Assembly: GCA_026261815.1 (NCBI GenBank)
Contig: JAMPIT010000434.1
Coordinates: forward strand, 18,039,001 to 18,103,000
Length of the DNA: 64,000 nt
Direction: 5' to 3'
DNA from: Monarcha castaneiventris obscurior
Taxonomy: Eukaryota; Chordata; Aves; Passeriformes; Monarchidae
The notes below the pieces were generated by a model that worked only from the letters and a program-made list of their open reading frames with translations, had not been told where the DNA came from and did not search any database. Positions within the stretch are counted from its first letter, which is position 1. Each line of letters opens with the position of its first letter. The position numbers were made by a program, and so were the translations under genes. This document shows positions 40,186-64,000 of the stretch, one piece after another.

Positions 40186-43100
40186 GAATGATGCAAGAGA
40201 TGTATTTCTTGATTTCTGGGAGTGTGTTTAATTCAGTATAGCAGAAAATGTGGACCTTTCTCACATTGTTTCCTTCTTTTCCCCTACAGCCAGGCAGGGA
40301 TGGCCAACAAAGAAACTGTGGTGACTAGACACATGCTTTGCTGGGGGGATCTTAATCAGCAAAATTGGTTGGAATCTTCAGATTTTTTTGTATGCTTAGG
40401 AGATATTTATATATAAAATGTGTAGCTATTGGGTGATGTCAGCAAGTGTTACTGCAAAAGGCATTTTAAATAGGAATACAAATGAATTCATGCTGATTAA
40501 GACATGGATTCTTGAGTAGAAGAAAATTTCTTTGTGAAGTGAATGAATGTTTTTGCTTCTTGTTAATTGAACTGTTAACTGTAAATGAAATACACTTCAA
40601 TTGTTAAAAGTCACAATTTTTACAAACTGAAATTTCAAACAGGGTTTCCTATTCAGCTTGGTTACTTGGCATAGTTTCAAGTAATAAGCTGCTTGGTTTT
40701 TACATGCTAAACTCCAAGACCTGGGCTTGTTGTGCTGTGGATGGGAGGTGTTAAGTAGAGGTTGGTGCAATATCTTCTCTGGTCTCCCAGGATTCTTTAT
40801 TTACACAGTGCAACCTGCTCTGAGGTTTGCTCATTGCTGTTGCTGATCAGGCAGCAATAGGACTGGTGATTGGAGTGTTTTGGAAATGTGTCCTCACTGC
40901 TGAAGGATCAGTGTGTGCTACTTAAAGCAGCCGGGTAAGACTCAAGACTTATTTAACACTTCTTCTGCATGTCTGTTTTATCATGAAAAACAAAGCTCAG
41001 TTGAGATGTGAACTGAACCTGCTGAATTCTTTTTGGTGATCTTACAATGGAGCTTTGGAATGCTATGGCCATATTTTGTCTAGAGTTATACATAGATGAC
41101 CCTTTCTAGAGGTCAGGAAACAGTTCCAGGGTGGGAATGAGCTGTTTTGGGAGACTGTTAAAGACCAGGAAAAACAAGCTTCCATTACTGTAATAAATGT
41201 TTTATCCTGGGACATCTATAAGCTCAAATATGATTGAAGTTTTCATAAAATCTGAAGACTTTTTACTTTTAAAAATGAAATGTTAATAAAGCTATTATGC
41301 TTTTTTTGCCTTTGTTTTGGGATATGTAGGGAGGAGCAAAATATAAATGAGTGTTTTTTCAGAGGAGTATTTTTAAATGAAATGGAGTGCTGGTGACTGA
41401 GAAGGCAGTTGTCTAACTCAAAGCCCTTGAGCTAACTTTGGGGATTAAATGTGGTATTTGATCCTCAGCTAATCTGTGTGCTTACTTCTAACAGACTGCA
41501 AAAGGTAATCAAAGAAAGTAAGTTTTCTGTGCTTGCACTTCTGTTGTAAAATGTTTAGGCTCCACAAATCAAAAAAGACAGTGGTGCCTGAACTCTTGTT
41601 TTCCAGCAGTTGGCTTTGTCTGTTTCTGCTCAAGGCAATGAACTTCAGGTTATGATATTACACTGAGGTGAAATCTATGTTGTAGTCCTTTTGAAAATAG
41701 AAATGTTTTTCCACTTTCCCACTATTTAAAGCTGTGTGAACCAGAGTGTTGATGACCTTTTGCAAGGATCACAAAGACTTTAGTTCTTATTTCTCTTTGC
41801 AGTAAGAATTGCATGATGTGTATTCAGGTCAGAGTCTCAGAGTGACTTCGAGATCTCTGAAACCAAGCAAAGACTAGCAATTAGTTGAGGTGTCCAAAAG
41901 AAAGGTTGAGATTGGTAGTGCTTCAAAGTTTGTTTCTGAAGTTTGGTTTTATTCTTAGCTTTTAGAGATTTCCTTTATGACCTTTAAACCCACTATGCAT
42001 CTCTACCCATATATAGGGGTGTTGGGATATTTCTGCTTTAGCTCAGATGGACCATGTTTACTTAACAAATATATATAGAAATGAAGTAATGCAAAAGAAA
42101 TGTAAAAGCAGTATAAATCTGCTGTTTGCTAAATATGGTAAATACTCAAACCTGAATGCCAGATACCTTTCAGAACACTTGTAACTAAGCATAAATTAGT
42201 AATCTTTTCAAATGTAAGTGCTTGGAGACGTTGTATTGTGTGAGACCTCCATCCTCATGTCTGTTCAATCATCAACCTCTTTGAAAAGATTTACACTTTC
42301 TTTTAGGGCTAAATTTAGTGGGTGCATAGATAACACAGTTTTTCAAAGCTTGTGTGTGTTTCCCACCTGCAGTTTCTTGTTTCCAGCATATGAGGAGCAG
42401 CTGGGGAAGAGGGAATTTGGAAGAGCAGATGAAGTCTTGGACGTGCTTTTCCCAGGTTCTTCTTTGCTCTTTGGCTGCAAGCTCTAGGCAGTGATACTCT
42501 GCTCTTAGGGTTTTTCCCTCACTTCTTTTGCCTTCTTGCCTATGATATGATAGGAGATGCACAAAGAAGAGGTTGCAAAGTCAGTAGAGGAGATGGTGGG
42601 AAGAAGTTAACCTCTGCCCTCAGAGCAGTTTCTTTGGGCTGCTGGAAACGGTTTGAGGATTGGATCCAATATTGCAAATGTTTAGTTGTTATTCTGAGCA
42701 CTCAGCCTAGGATATTTAAGCCCACTGCTGGCATGGATGTTTTTTTCTCAATCCTACTTCAGCTCCAAAATGAACTATTTTCATTACATATGCTACAGGT
42801 GTCTCTGCCTACATATTCCCATCCTTTACATGGATGTCTGTATCTCTTATGTATTGCTTAACACTGGAGAGCAATCAGACCACTGCAGTGGGTTTATGCT
42901 TTTGTTGCTTTTTTCCCCTTGTGTTCCATTTTTGATGCTAAATATTGTAATTTCCTCTTGCTTTTGGATGCAGATGAGTATGGGGAAAGCTTTATTTGAA
43001 CTTGTCTACATTCTGCTGTTGATTTAAGTTAATTGTTTTATGGAGCCATGGAAGTACCTGGGTTTTGTATGATTTTAAAATTTCTCTCCCTTTGGTGCTG

Positions 43101-46100
43101 AGAGGGCAATCCTGGTATGTGCCTAGTTTAGAGCATAAAGTTTGTCTTTTTAAATTTCCCTAAATTTTTTTATTGATGTGGTCTTTTCCTCTAGTATCTG
43201 TTTTAACACGTTTTGTCTGCGGACTCAGCTTTCAGATCTTGTTAACAGTGGTCAAAGGAGCTGTCTGCTGTTCCTGGAGAGGATGCTTTGGCAGGACTGG
43301 GCTGTCTTTTCTGTTTCTTTTCAGGAGTCCAGACAAGGTTTTGTAAGCAGCGTCCACTGATGTATTGATACTTACTTGAACCTCTTGTCTGTTCTTTTGT
43401 GCTCTCTTTCCTTATTACTTTTTCAATCAATGTGTTTCCAAGATCATTGCAATTTTTATCCTGTGATGCCAGTGGTACCATGTGGGACTGCAAGCCTTGG
43501 CTGAAAAGGGATTTTGTTGCTCTTTGTGCAATGTATCTCCAAACTTTAATTTCTGATAGATATTAAACTATTTCCAGGAATTTTAAGACCAGATTAGAAA
43601 CAAACAATCCAACCCAGTTCTTTCTAGAAACCCTAGAAAGGGTTTGCTAATAGCAGTTCTTTTATTCAGGTTTATATGCTTGTTATTTTGCGCATCTAAG
43701 GCTATCTAAAAATTGTGATTTCTCCTACATGCCAGGTTTGAGTACTCAAACTCACTGGCTTTATGTTGGAATAATGCACGGCAACAGCAAGAAAATAAGA
43801 ACAAAAATGTATGGAAGCTGACATGTAATATTTTTTCCTAAAGATGGATCTTCTCTGAAAACAGGCAGAATGAGTTGCTTGTTTTGTGTGAGAATGACTG
43901 ACTCTTCCCACACTTCATTTCCTCTAACCTTTGTCCCTGTACCCATATCAGTGCATTTAAAATATCCAGTTCCATGCTGTCTTTGTGGCTTTTGAGGTCA
44001 GAGTAGATGCTTTTGTGTTGGGTCATGATGCCTGTGGTGAGTCATTCTTTTAAGTATATACTCAATCTCTTTCTCAGTATATTCTCACATCCCAAGTATT
44101 CGACCCCATATTCTGTAAAATGGCCGGAATGACTTGTTTTGGTGGCTACGTGCATGAAAAATTCCAATCTCTATTGGCAACAGCCAGAGTTTCCTCTCAC
44201 AGAATATAAGTGAGCTCGGAATATATGCTGTACTCCTTTACAACTTCTGTGATGAATAAAGCTTTGAGGGAGAGCAAAAGTGCTAAAATAGCTTTAAAAC
44301 AACTTTTCAATCTCATCAGGTATATGCAGTCTTCAGTTATTTTATTTTCAAATATGTAACTTTGCATTTCACTGGCCAGTCACAATCAGGATTCCTTGAC
44401 ATTCAGTTATCTCTAATTCAGAATACTTGTTTGGTATTTTAAATCAAAGTACTCCTCAAGCATTAATTAATACTGTTTCTTGTTTCACTTGTGTGATGCT
44501 GGTAAATGTTTGAACTGGGTAAACACCATGAAAAACTTCAGTCTGTTCATTTACATTTTTTAATAAACTGCTTTGCTCATGGCACTTTTATATTTGCATT
44601 GCACAAGCATTGAGTGATGGAGTCTTACAGACATAAATGATCAGAGGAATGGAACTTCAGTTTTGGGAAGTAACCATCTGCTCGCTGCTGGGGAAGTTAC
44701 CAGGCTCTGCTGAGCTCTTGGGTGATTTGCAGGCGCTGTGGCTTGAGAAGTGTCTGTGCTCCTGGCACTGTGATGCTGCTGGTTGTGGGGCTTTATGGGG
44801 TATCCCTTTTACCTTGTTAATGTGGAAGGAGCTTTTGGAAAACTTTGTCCTGTGAAATATGAGGTCCTCAGATGCCAGAGAAATTTTCAAATGGCAGAGC
44901 AGGTGAAGAAGTAGGCTAAATTGCCTATAGGAACTGGAAATTCAGAAGGCATTTTTATGGGCAGTTACAAAACCCAGTCCCATCCCTGGTAGTCATCTAT
45001 TGGACTTACTTGTGATGAATGAAAAATAAAAAATTCTCAAGATTTATTTTGAGACTTACTTTTTGTGATCTGAATGGTTTCTGTTTTCTCATGTGAGATC
45101 AGTAACACGAGAATTAAATTAATTTTGCAGAATTGTATGTGTTAATGGTATTAGTTTAAATGGCAACTGATGCTATCATAAGCAAAGTTAATTCAGAATA
45201 AAATGAACTGTCCTAATCCATGGGTATGTAATACCTGCAGTGAAGAGCTAGATAGCAAAGCCTTCCCTCTGGGTACCAAAGGTAACCACAGTTACTGCTT
45301 TTAGGTGTGCAGGGATTGTATATAGATAGGTCTTGTATGGGCCTCATCCTAAAGCTTTTCTATAACTAAGAGTGGAATGCAGAATTGAATACTTGTGTTT
45401 TTAAAATACATGTTTGCAGATGTTCAACAGCTGTTTCCAAGGTCAGAATATGAACAGCTTTGTTAGTGTTTGCTGCAGAGACCCAATTAAACTAAGCACA
45501 AACGTAAGCTTTACATCTTTCCCTTCTTTCCTTAAGTTGCTTGGAAATGCAGTGGAACTCCAGAATTTTTTCCGGCAAGTCTCTATTTTGGTCTGTAGTG
45601 TTTCTTTGTTTTTACTGGCAAGAAGTAAAAATAAAAGCAGTTGGTTGTTCTCTGGTATATATTTTCTGGTTTGACAGAAAAACCTTCGTCCCATTAGGTT
45701 GAGCTTGCAATTTTCCTAGTCACAAAGACCTTTGTCTAATGAGCTGCCTGTAGGGAAAAAGTCAAATGTGATTTTTTGCAGCCAAGTATGTTGGATAACA
45801 TGCTTCTGCTCAGCTTGATGGAAGAAAATGCTCTGCCAGAGGGAATCTGAACTTCCTCTGACAGCTCCAAAAGCATTGTGGTTTTAATAGAAGATGGACT
45901 TTCTTCAGTTTTGTTTCTGATGTTCTGGCTGCATGTGGAAAGGCAGAGGAAGTGATGGTTCTGTGGGTTTTTCTCTCAGTAAATCATCTGAATTGAGATT
46001 GTTTGCATTCTGAAGTGCTTGGATTCTGATGCTGAGATAAGGAATACTGTGCCTCTTCTGTGACATAGCAGATTTTTTTTTTTTTAATCTGTTATCCTCT

Positions 46101-46352
46101 GAATGGTAAAATTTGGACATATTTACTCTGGCAGAGGGGGATGAGAGACTTCAGGAGAAAAATTCTCCACTCAGCAGTAACGTTTCTAAAACTAGAGCTG
46201 GCGATGAGGTAATTGGAACTCCTGCAGTGTTTTATAATCAGCCAGCAAGTTGGATTTCTGATGCTGACTTCATATTTAAATGTGCTTAACTGTAATAAAT
46301 AATAGGTATTTATAATCTTACCTTGTAATTGGATGGCTAAAGAGTTTAGTAA

Positions 46353-46369
46353 TTTTTTTTTTTTTTTTT
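46353..46369. repeat. Poly-T tract (17 T)
   Basis: A run of 17 T within HMG20A intron 1. It may mark an antisense retroposon tail, but no attached element was recognised. Confidence 0.9.
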
Positions 46370-47605
46370 ATTCTTAAGATTCTGTTGCAATGTAGTCATT
46401 GAAAAGGCAACATTGTTAAGGGCTGTTCACTCTTTTCCCAGTGTTCAGGGGCATCTTAAGACTCGACCTGGCCTTGGAATGAGGAGGGCATCAGTCTGCA
46501 TTTGACAGTGACTTATGACATGACCAGACCTTTACACTGCAGAGCCCAGCCTCACGTCACCCAGTTGTGAATGACTGCACACAGGCAAAGCAGGTTAGGT
46601 TTTGTGGAAGCAGTGAACATTTTGGACAGTGCAGTGATGGCTTTGCTTAGCCTCTGAGGAGGAAGAGACCTCATGTGGGGTGAGCCATGGGGCAGGAGTG
46701 CCCGGTGGGGGAGAAGAAGGGCTGCCTGTAGCTTGTGTTGGGACAGTGTGGCCATGAACTCGTGCTGCTCTGACTTGAGTTGGCTTCTGACAAATAAGAA
46801 TGCAGCTGTGCTATGCTATGGTCTGCTAGATAAAATTGTTTGCACATTTCAAATGGAATTTTTGCTGGTTCTAAATCTTTGAAGAAAAGATTGACTGTAG
46901 CAAATTTTACCCTTCATTTATAGCATACATAAAAGGCCATTGAACTTTGTCATGTTCTTACATGTGCTGCCCTGTAGTAGTGCTGTTAACAGTGCAGCCA
47001 TAGTAATGTTGTGGAAAAGTGAATTGTTCTGTTTAGCTCCAGTCATGGATTTGTTCTCACCCTGATTTTAAAGCTACCTGCTTTTAAGTTTTCCTCTCTG
47101 CTGTAAAACTGTGATTAGAAATTTGATCATATGGTAGCTTTCAGTCTACGCAAAATGTAACTGAGTGGGTTTATCTTTACTGCTAGGATAATAATTATAT
47201 ATCATGGCCTACAAAAGGTAATGCGAGAAGAAATTAAGAAAGTTTATTTAAACCATATTTTGGTTTTGAATAGTTTAGTGAGTTTAATTACCCACTGTTT
47301 GATCCTTCTGTGTGTATTGATGTGTGTAGTAGCACTTAGATCTTTATGCTGTAAAAGTTTTTCTTTCGTTTCCTGAGTAATTCTGTCAGACCATGCTGGT
47401 TCACTCTGTGCAATTTTGTACAGGTATGATCTCTGTGGCATGCAACCAAAGTGTCCAGCTGGAAAACTTAAACTGAAAGTTATGAAATACTGTTGTCCAC
47501 TTTCTGTATCATGAAGTCATGATTGATGAGGGAAGAGAGGGAAAGAAAATGATAAATTCAGCCACATTTTTGACAATGTAGGATCTTCTCTAGGCTCATA
47601 AAGAA

Positions 47606-47639
47606 GTTCAACTAATGCTAATATATGTGTTAGTTGAAC
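47606..47639 (+). repeat. Perfect 10-bp inverted repeat with a 14-nt loop
   Basis: GTTCAACTAA at 47606-47615 is mirrored by TTAGTTGAAC at 47630-47639. With one bulge the stem extends by two more pairs. It could fold in the nascent HMG20A intron RNA. It is too short for a typical microRNA precursor. Confidence 0.8.
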
Positions 47640-48825
47640 CTTTGAAATCTTATCAAATACTGCTGTTAATGAATAAATCAGTCTCTCTATTCCTGCTTAG
47701 CTGGTTGCTTTCTTGAGCCAACACAACCAGTAGTGTAGCAGTACAGTGAACTCAGAGCTGCTCAAGTTTGAATTAGTTTTATTTTGAGGAGATGCTTCCT
47801 TGCATTGCATTGTAGGGTTGGTAGGGTTTAGAGTTTTAACAGCAGTTTCAGTTTTGTTTTTGCATTTGGGTAGACATAGTTAAAAAATGAAAATAGGGGA
47901 TATGTGGGAGCCATTAAACTAAGTGTACATTGTTTCTTTTGACTTGAATTTAGTTAAGTGTGTTTCAATTAACATGTAGCTCTGCAGCGGGGTTGAAACG
48001 AAGTGGGTAGTGATTTTGGAGCAAAGGCTTGGGGCAAAGCAGGGAAGGGTTATCCCTGAGAAATGGGACTGAAAGACTTGTGTAGGTTCCCATCTGCTCT
48101 CCGTGAGCTTTAGGGGAACTGTTTTGTTTTCTTGCTCTCTGGAACTGGTTAGAAGCCATTGTAAATTCACTGATGTTACTTTTTCTTTAGGATGTGGGTC
48201 AGTATCATCTGAAAGACTTACTATCGAAAACATATGGGAAAAATTAAAAAAACTGTATGGTCCTCCCAGCTTCCTGTGTTTATGTTCTGTTTATATGTTG
48301 TTAAGGTTGGTGTCCAGCTGCCTCCCTGCAGTTTGAAAGCGAGCTTGGGTCAGATGTGAACAGACAGATCAGGACCTGGTGAGAAGGTCACAATGGGCAT
48401 AATTACTTAGGCTTCCTTTTTTGAAAATCATAATTTAGGATTTTTGACTGATGAATACTGTGTAACATGAAGCAGAACTTAATTTCCCTCTTAGATGATA
48501 ACTGCATGAAGCGATTTATGTTGTGTATTTAGAAGCTGTGCTTAAACAGCTTCCTGGACATTAGTGAAAAGCTTAATTTTCAAATCAGTTGAATTTCAGA
48601 TTTCTTGTGATACATAAAGTCCCAGCCTTGATGTAGTTTCTTTTCTACATGTGTAGATTTTTCTACGTGTGAGCAAGTATTGTTTGCGCTGCCTTCTTTG
48701 AGGATTAAAATCATATTTATTTCACCAGAGTATCTCACTACTTTTCCTAACAGCATTATATTATTTGTCTTCCTTTTCCTGTCAGAGATGCTAGTATATG
48801 AAAAAAACCCCAAAATGTGGAGTTC

Positions 48826-49255
48826 TGATTCATAGAGCTGCAGATGTTGCTTGGAAGGGACATCTGGAAGGAGGTCATCTTAGTCCAGCCTCCCACTCAG
48901 AGCAGGACTATTGCCAACACTAGTTTAGGTCAGTTACAGTTTTCAGCATTTAAAGTCTGCCAGGATAGACTCCATCTCTCTGGGAATGCTTCCTGGTGTC
49001 CAGCCTGAACCTCCAAAGCCAATAAAACTGGCAAGAATTTGGTTCTGTCATCTCTGCCACTGCCATCCAGTAGCTTTAGGCTCTGTTAGATTGGCCCTTG
49101 GCCCCCTCTGCCAGACTGAGCAAGCCCAGTTCCCTCCCCATTCCTTACCAGGCCAGGTGCTTTAGGTCCCTGAGCATCCTGGAAGCCCTTTGCTGGTCAG
49201 TCTCCAGCTGTGCCACAGCTCTAAGGCTGAGCCCCCAAAACTCAGTCCCTGGTTT
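48826..49255 (-). mobile_element. Decayed CR1 LINE fragment, antisense to HMG20A
   Basis: The left end reads ATTCATAGAGCTGC, then a GGAAGGGACATCTGGAAGG block, then GGTCATCTTAGTCCAGCC, the reverse complement of a CR1 3' end. It continues through CCATCTCTCTGGGAATGC and GAGCAAGCCCAGTTCCCTCC to AGCATCCTGGAAGCCCTTTG, all characteristic of CR1 3' regions in antisense. About 430 bp survive with scattered substitutions and indels. No intact reverse-transcriptase frame remains. Confidence 0.85.
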
Positions 49256-50651
49256 GTAATGGCAGCACAGGAATTTGATTTCTTCACTCCACGTTGAGCC
49301 TTTCCTATGCACAAGTAAAGGTGTTCCTCTGCTGGAGATCAGTGTCTGTACCACCATCTGCTGAACTTTAATTATCTCCTAGATAAGGAGTCAGGATGTT
49401 GGGATCCTTAAGGATGGTTTAAGGATCTCAGCAGCTGGAAAAGCAGAAGAGAAAAGGATGAATGTCATCCATGTTGTACTTGTGATAGAGATCTGCAAAA
49501 TCTATAAGATGTAAGAAGCAGTGACCTTTGTCTGTAGAAAACCTCTACGTTTGGAACTGGGGTGGGATGTGGGAAAACACATGTAATATTAAAAACATGG
49601 AGCAGGATTTTATGTCTCAGATCACTTGGATTTCAGTGCTGAGTGGAAAGCACACCAGCCCAGGAGAAAGCAGTACAAGATGATAGCTTTCCTCAGTCCC
49701 TTGAGGCCCAAAGCCCACGTGTACTTGGCTGAAAGGGATATCAGTAATCAAGTTGAATATCTGCTGCTCATAAGAGGTGACTCCTAAATTGAAGGAACAG
49801 GAATTTAAGTAGAGTGGCCCTTCAAAATGGCCTGAACTGGTAACTCATAATTGTACCGTCAGTTTGTTAAGGCTTTTTGGTTTTGTTTGGGTTTTTTTCA
49901 CTAAAGTACAAGTTTTGTATTTTAGTAAGGAAGGGGATAAATAAATTAAATAAGCTTTGGATTTCGTCTCTCACATTAAATTCCCGTGACAGGCCACAAG
50001 GTTACAAATGGAACTAATTCTAACTTGGGGGCAGTTTGTATTGGATGAGAAGAACATAGTCCTTAAACCACTTGCTTCAGTAACTGTTCTATGGGATCGA
50101 AGGTAAAATATTCTAAATGGCTGTGTTCTCTTACTTAGCACTACACTGCACACATAGATTAATTGTGAAAATCTGGACAAGGAATTATTAGTACAATCCT
50201 AATTTGAAACTTCAGTGGAGACTTGGTTTCATTTTTTTTTCTGGGATCAATGCAGACTTCTGGTGAAGGGTGCACAGTGAAGAATAATCAGGCAGGTGGA
50301 CTGGAAGAGTGGGATCTACCTACCTGTGTGCTGAGTATGGTGAATGAAGATTTGTCTTGAGGGATAAAACAGAATTGCAGGGATTTCCAGCAACACTGTG
50401 GCATTGGCACAGGGCTCAGTTAAAATGGAAACTTGGAATTGAAATGTCATTTATGGTCTTTGTTCTCTGACCTTAAGCACATCTGCCCGCAGGATCTGTC
50501 CTGAAGCCAATCAGCTATGGCTGGCCAACTGGTTCATGGGGTAAAAAATTTGTGGTGTGTTATGATGCTTGAGTTGAAGTGCTGCTGAAGGGAAACAATG
50601 ACATAGTTAACTTAACCTTTTTTACCTGTATTTTTTTTTCCCCCCAGAGGT

Positions 50652-63247
<12,596 letters not shown>

Positions 63248-63254
63248 TGACGGG

Positions 63255-64000
63255 GTAAGTGTTCTCTCTTGGTGTCTGCTGTGCACCTCTGGCACCTGTT
63301 CTGGTGCTGATTCATGTGCTCATCACCATATTGTACAATCAAAAAAGGTTTCTTCCTCAAAGGTGCAGGAGCAAGTTGTCTTTTTGAAAGTCAAATTGGG
63401 TTGAAAGTATTCCACGGCATTAAAGGGTTCTGAAGTTCTCTTTAGCTCCAAGATCTTTTTGTGTTTGTATAAGGTAAGAGTTCTGACAGAATGGTAACAA
63501 GGTGACTAATTTAGAAGAAGGTTCAATTCTTGAGTGAAGTAAATGTGAAAATTTCAGCAGTAATTGTAGAAACTGATGGCCACAGGGAAATTCTGTCTCA
63601 AGAGGTTACAGGTGAACTCAATCCTATTATAAACTGAAAATACCTCTCCTCTATAGCACCTGTAGTCAAGCTGTTTTGATTATGAAGGTTTACATGTAAA
63701 TGGAACACTGTGGTGTGGTTTAAGCTATACATAGCATTTGCTGAGACTAATGTTTATGTGGCTTGTGCATAGATTATTATTGAGCTCATGATTCTGTATT
63801 TTTGCTGCTGTTTAACAGCTTAGAAAACTGTAATAGAGAACAGAGTGGAAAAACAAATTAACAAAGAAGTAAATACCAGTCTTTCTGCATTACTGTGCTG
63901 CTTTGCATGTCCCACACCTTTCACTCCCCCACTTCCCCATGATGCACAGCACTAGGCAGCCATGAGGAGTTTGCCTATTTCTGTTTTAACAAAGTACATA
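63255..64000 (+). other. HMG20A: Probable HMG20A 3'-UTR intron (runs off the window)
   Basis: The segment begins with a consensus donor. I see no AATAAA polyadenylation signal in it and no further coding exon. The terminal 3'-UTR exon should lie to the right of the window. The alternative is a long continuous 3' UTR, which transcript data would settle. Confidence 0.55.

Larger units (their letters stand above)
29973..50647 (+). other. HMG20A: HMG20A intron 1 (about 20.7 kb)
   Basis: No coding exon was recognised here. The + strand is visibly rich in G and T, as expected for the sense strand of a transcribed intron. Identified contents are CR1 LINE remnants near 32.7, 40.1 and 48.8-49.3 kb, a 34-bp tandem duplication at 39.9 kb, a 17-T run at 46.35 kb and a small inverted repeat at 47.6 kb. 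The intron ends in a pyrimidine-rich tract and CAG before the ATG exon. Confidence 0.7.

Noticed and set aside
41080..41115. Possible short CR1 tail (GATGACCCTTTCTAGAGGTC)
   Set aside because: Only about 20 bases resemble the CR1 3' end and the expected following block is absent, so it may be chance.

Overview
This window looks like nuclear genomic DNA from a sauropsid vertebrate, most likely a bird. The grounds are spliced vertebrate genes with long AT-rich introns, one dense CpG island, low interspersed-repeat content, and several decayed CR1-type LINE tails. I saw no Alu- or L1-like sequence. There are no bacterial operons, CRISPR arrays, phage genes or rRNA/tRNA genes that I can recognise. 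The species cannot be settled by reading alone.

Layout. (1) Bases 1 to about 28,800 hold no recognisable coding exon. Base composition (A and C excess on the + strand) fits an intron of a gene transcribed leftwards. By conserved vertebrate gene order this should be the 5' noncoding part of PEAK1, which lies head-to-head with HMG20A in human. (2) About 28,845-30,110 is a CpG island with a bidirectional promoter. It carries GC boxes, an inverted CCAAT box, a CTCF/KLF-like site, a ZNF143/THAP11-type motif, a TTTAAAA box, and divergent splice donors on both sides. (3) About 29,973-50,647 is the large first intron of HMG20A, with a few CR1 remnants. (4) 50,648-63,254 carries eight coding exons of HMG20A on the + strand, all phase-compatible with GT-AG borders. 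They give an intact predicted protein of 348 residues (347 with the second of three tandem acceptors at exon 4). (5) 63,255-64,000 appears to be a 3'-UTR intron, because a strong donor lies 7 bases past the stop codon.

HMG20A (iBRAF) is a nuclear HMG-box protein with a C-terminal coiled coil. It is related to HMG20B/BRAF35 and is linked to LSD1-CoREST-type chromatin regulation and neuronal differentiation. The predicted protein has a basic nuclear-localisation-like tract, one HMG box encoded across exons 4 and 5, and a coiled coil encoded mainly by exon 8.

The window looks like an ordinary conserved vertebrate locus and I found no convincing new biological system. The points most worth a second look are the triple tandem acceptor plus weak donor on the HMG-box exon, the two symmetric 216-nt exons whose skipping would be in frame, a diverged duplicated element on both sides of exon 4, an exact 32-bp duplication shared by introns 4 and 5, the strand-composition switch at the promoter, and the motif-dense bidirectional promoter.
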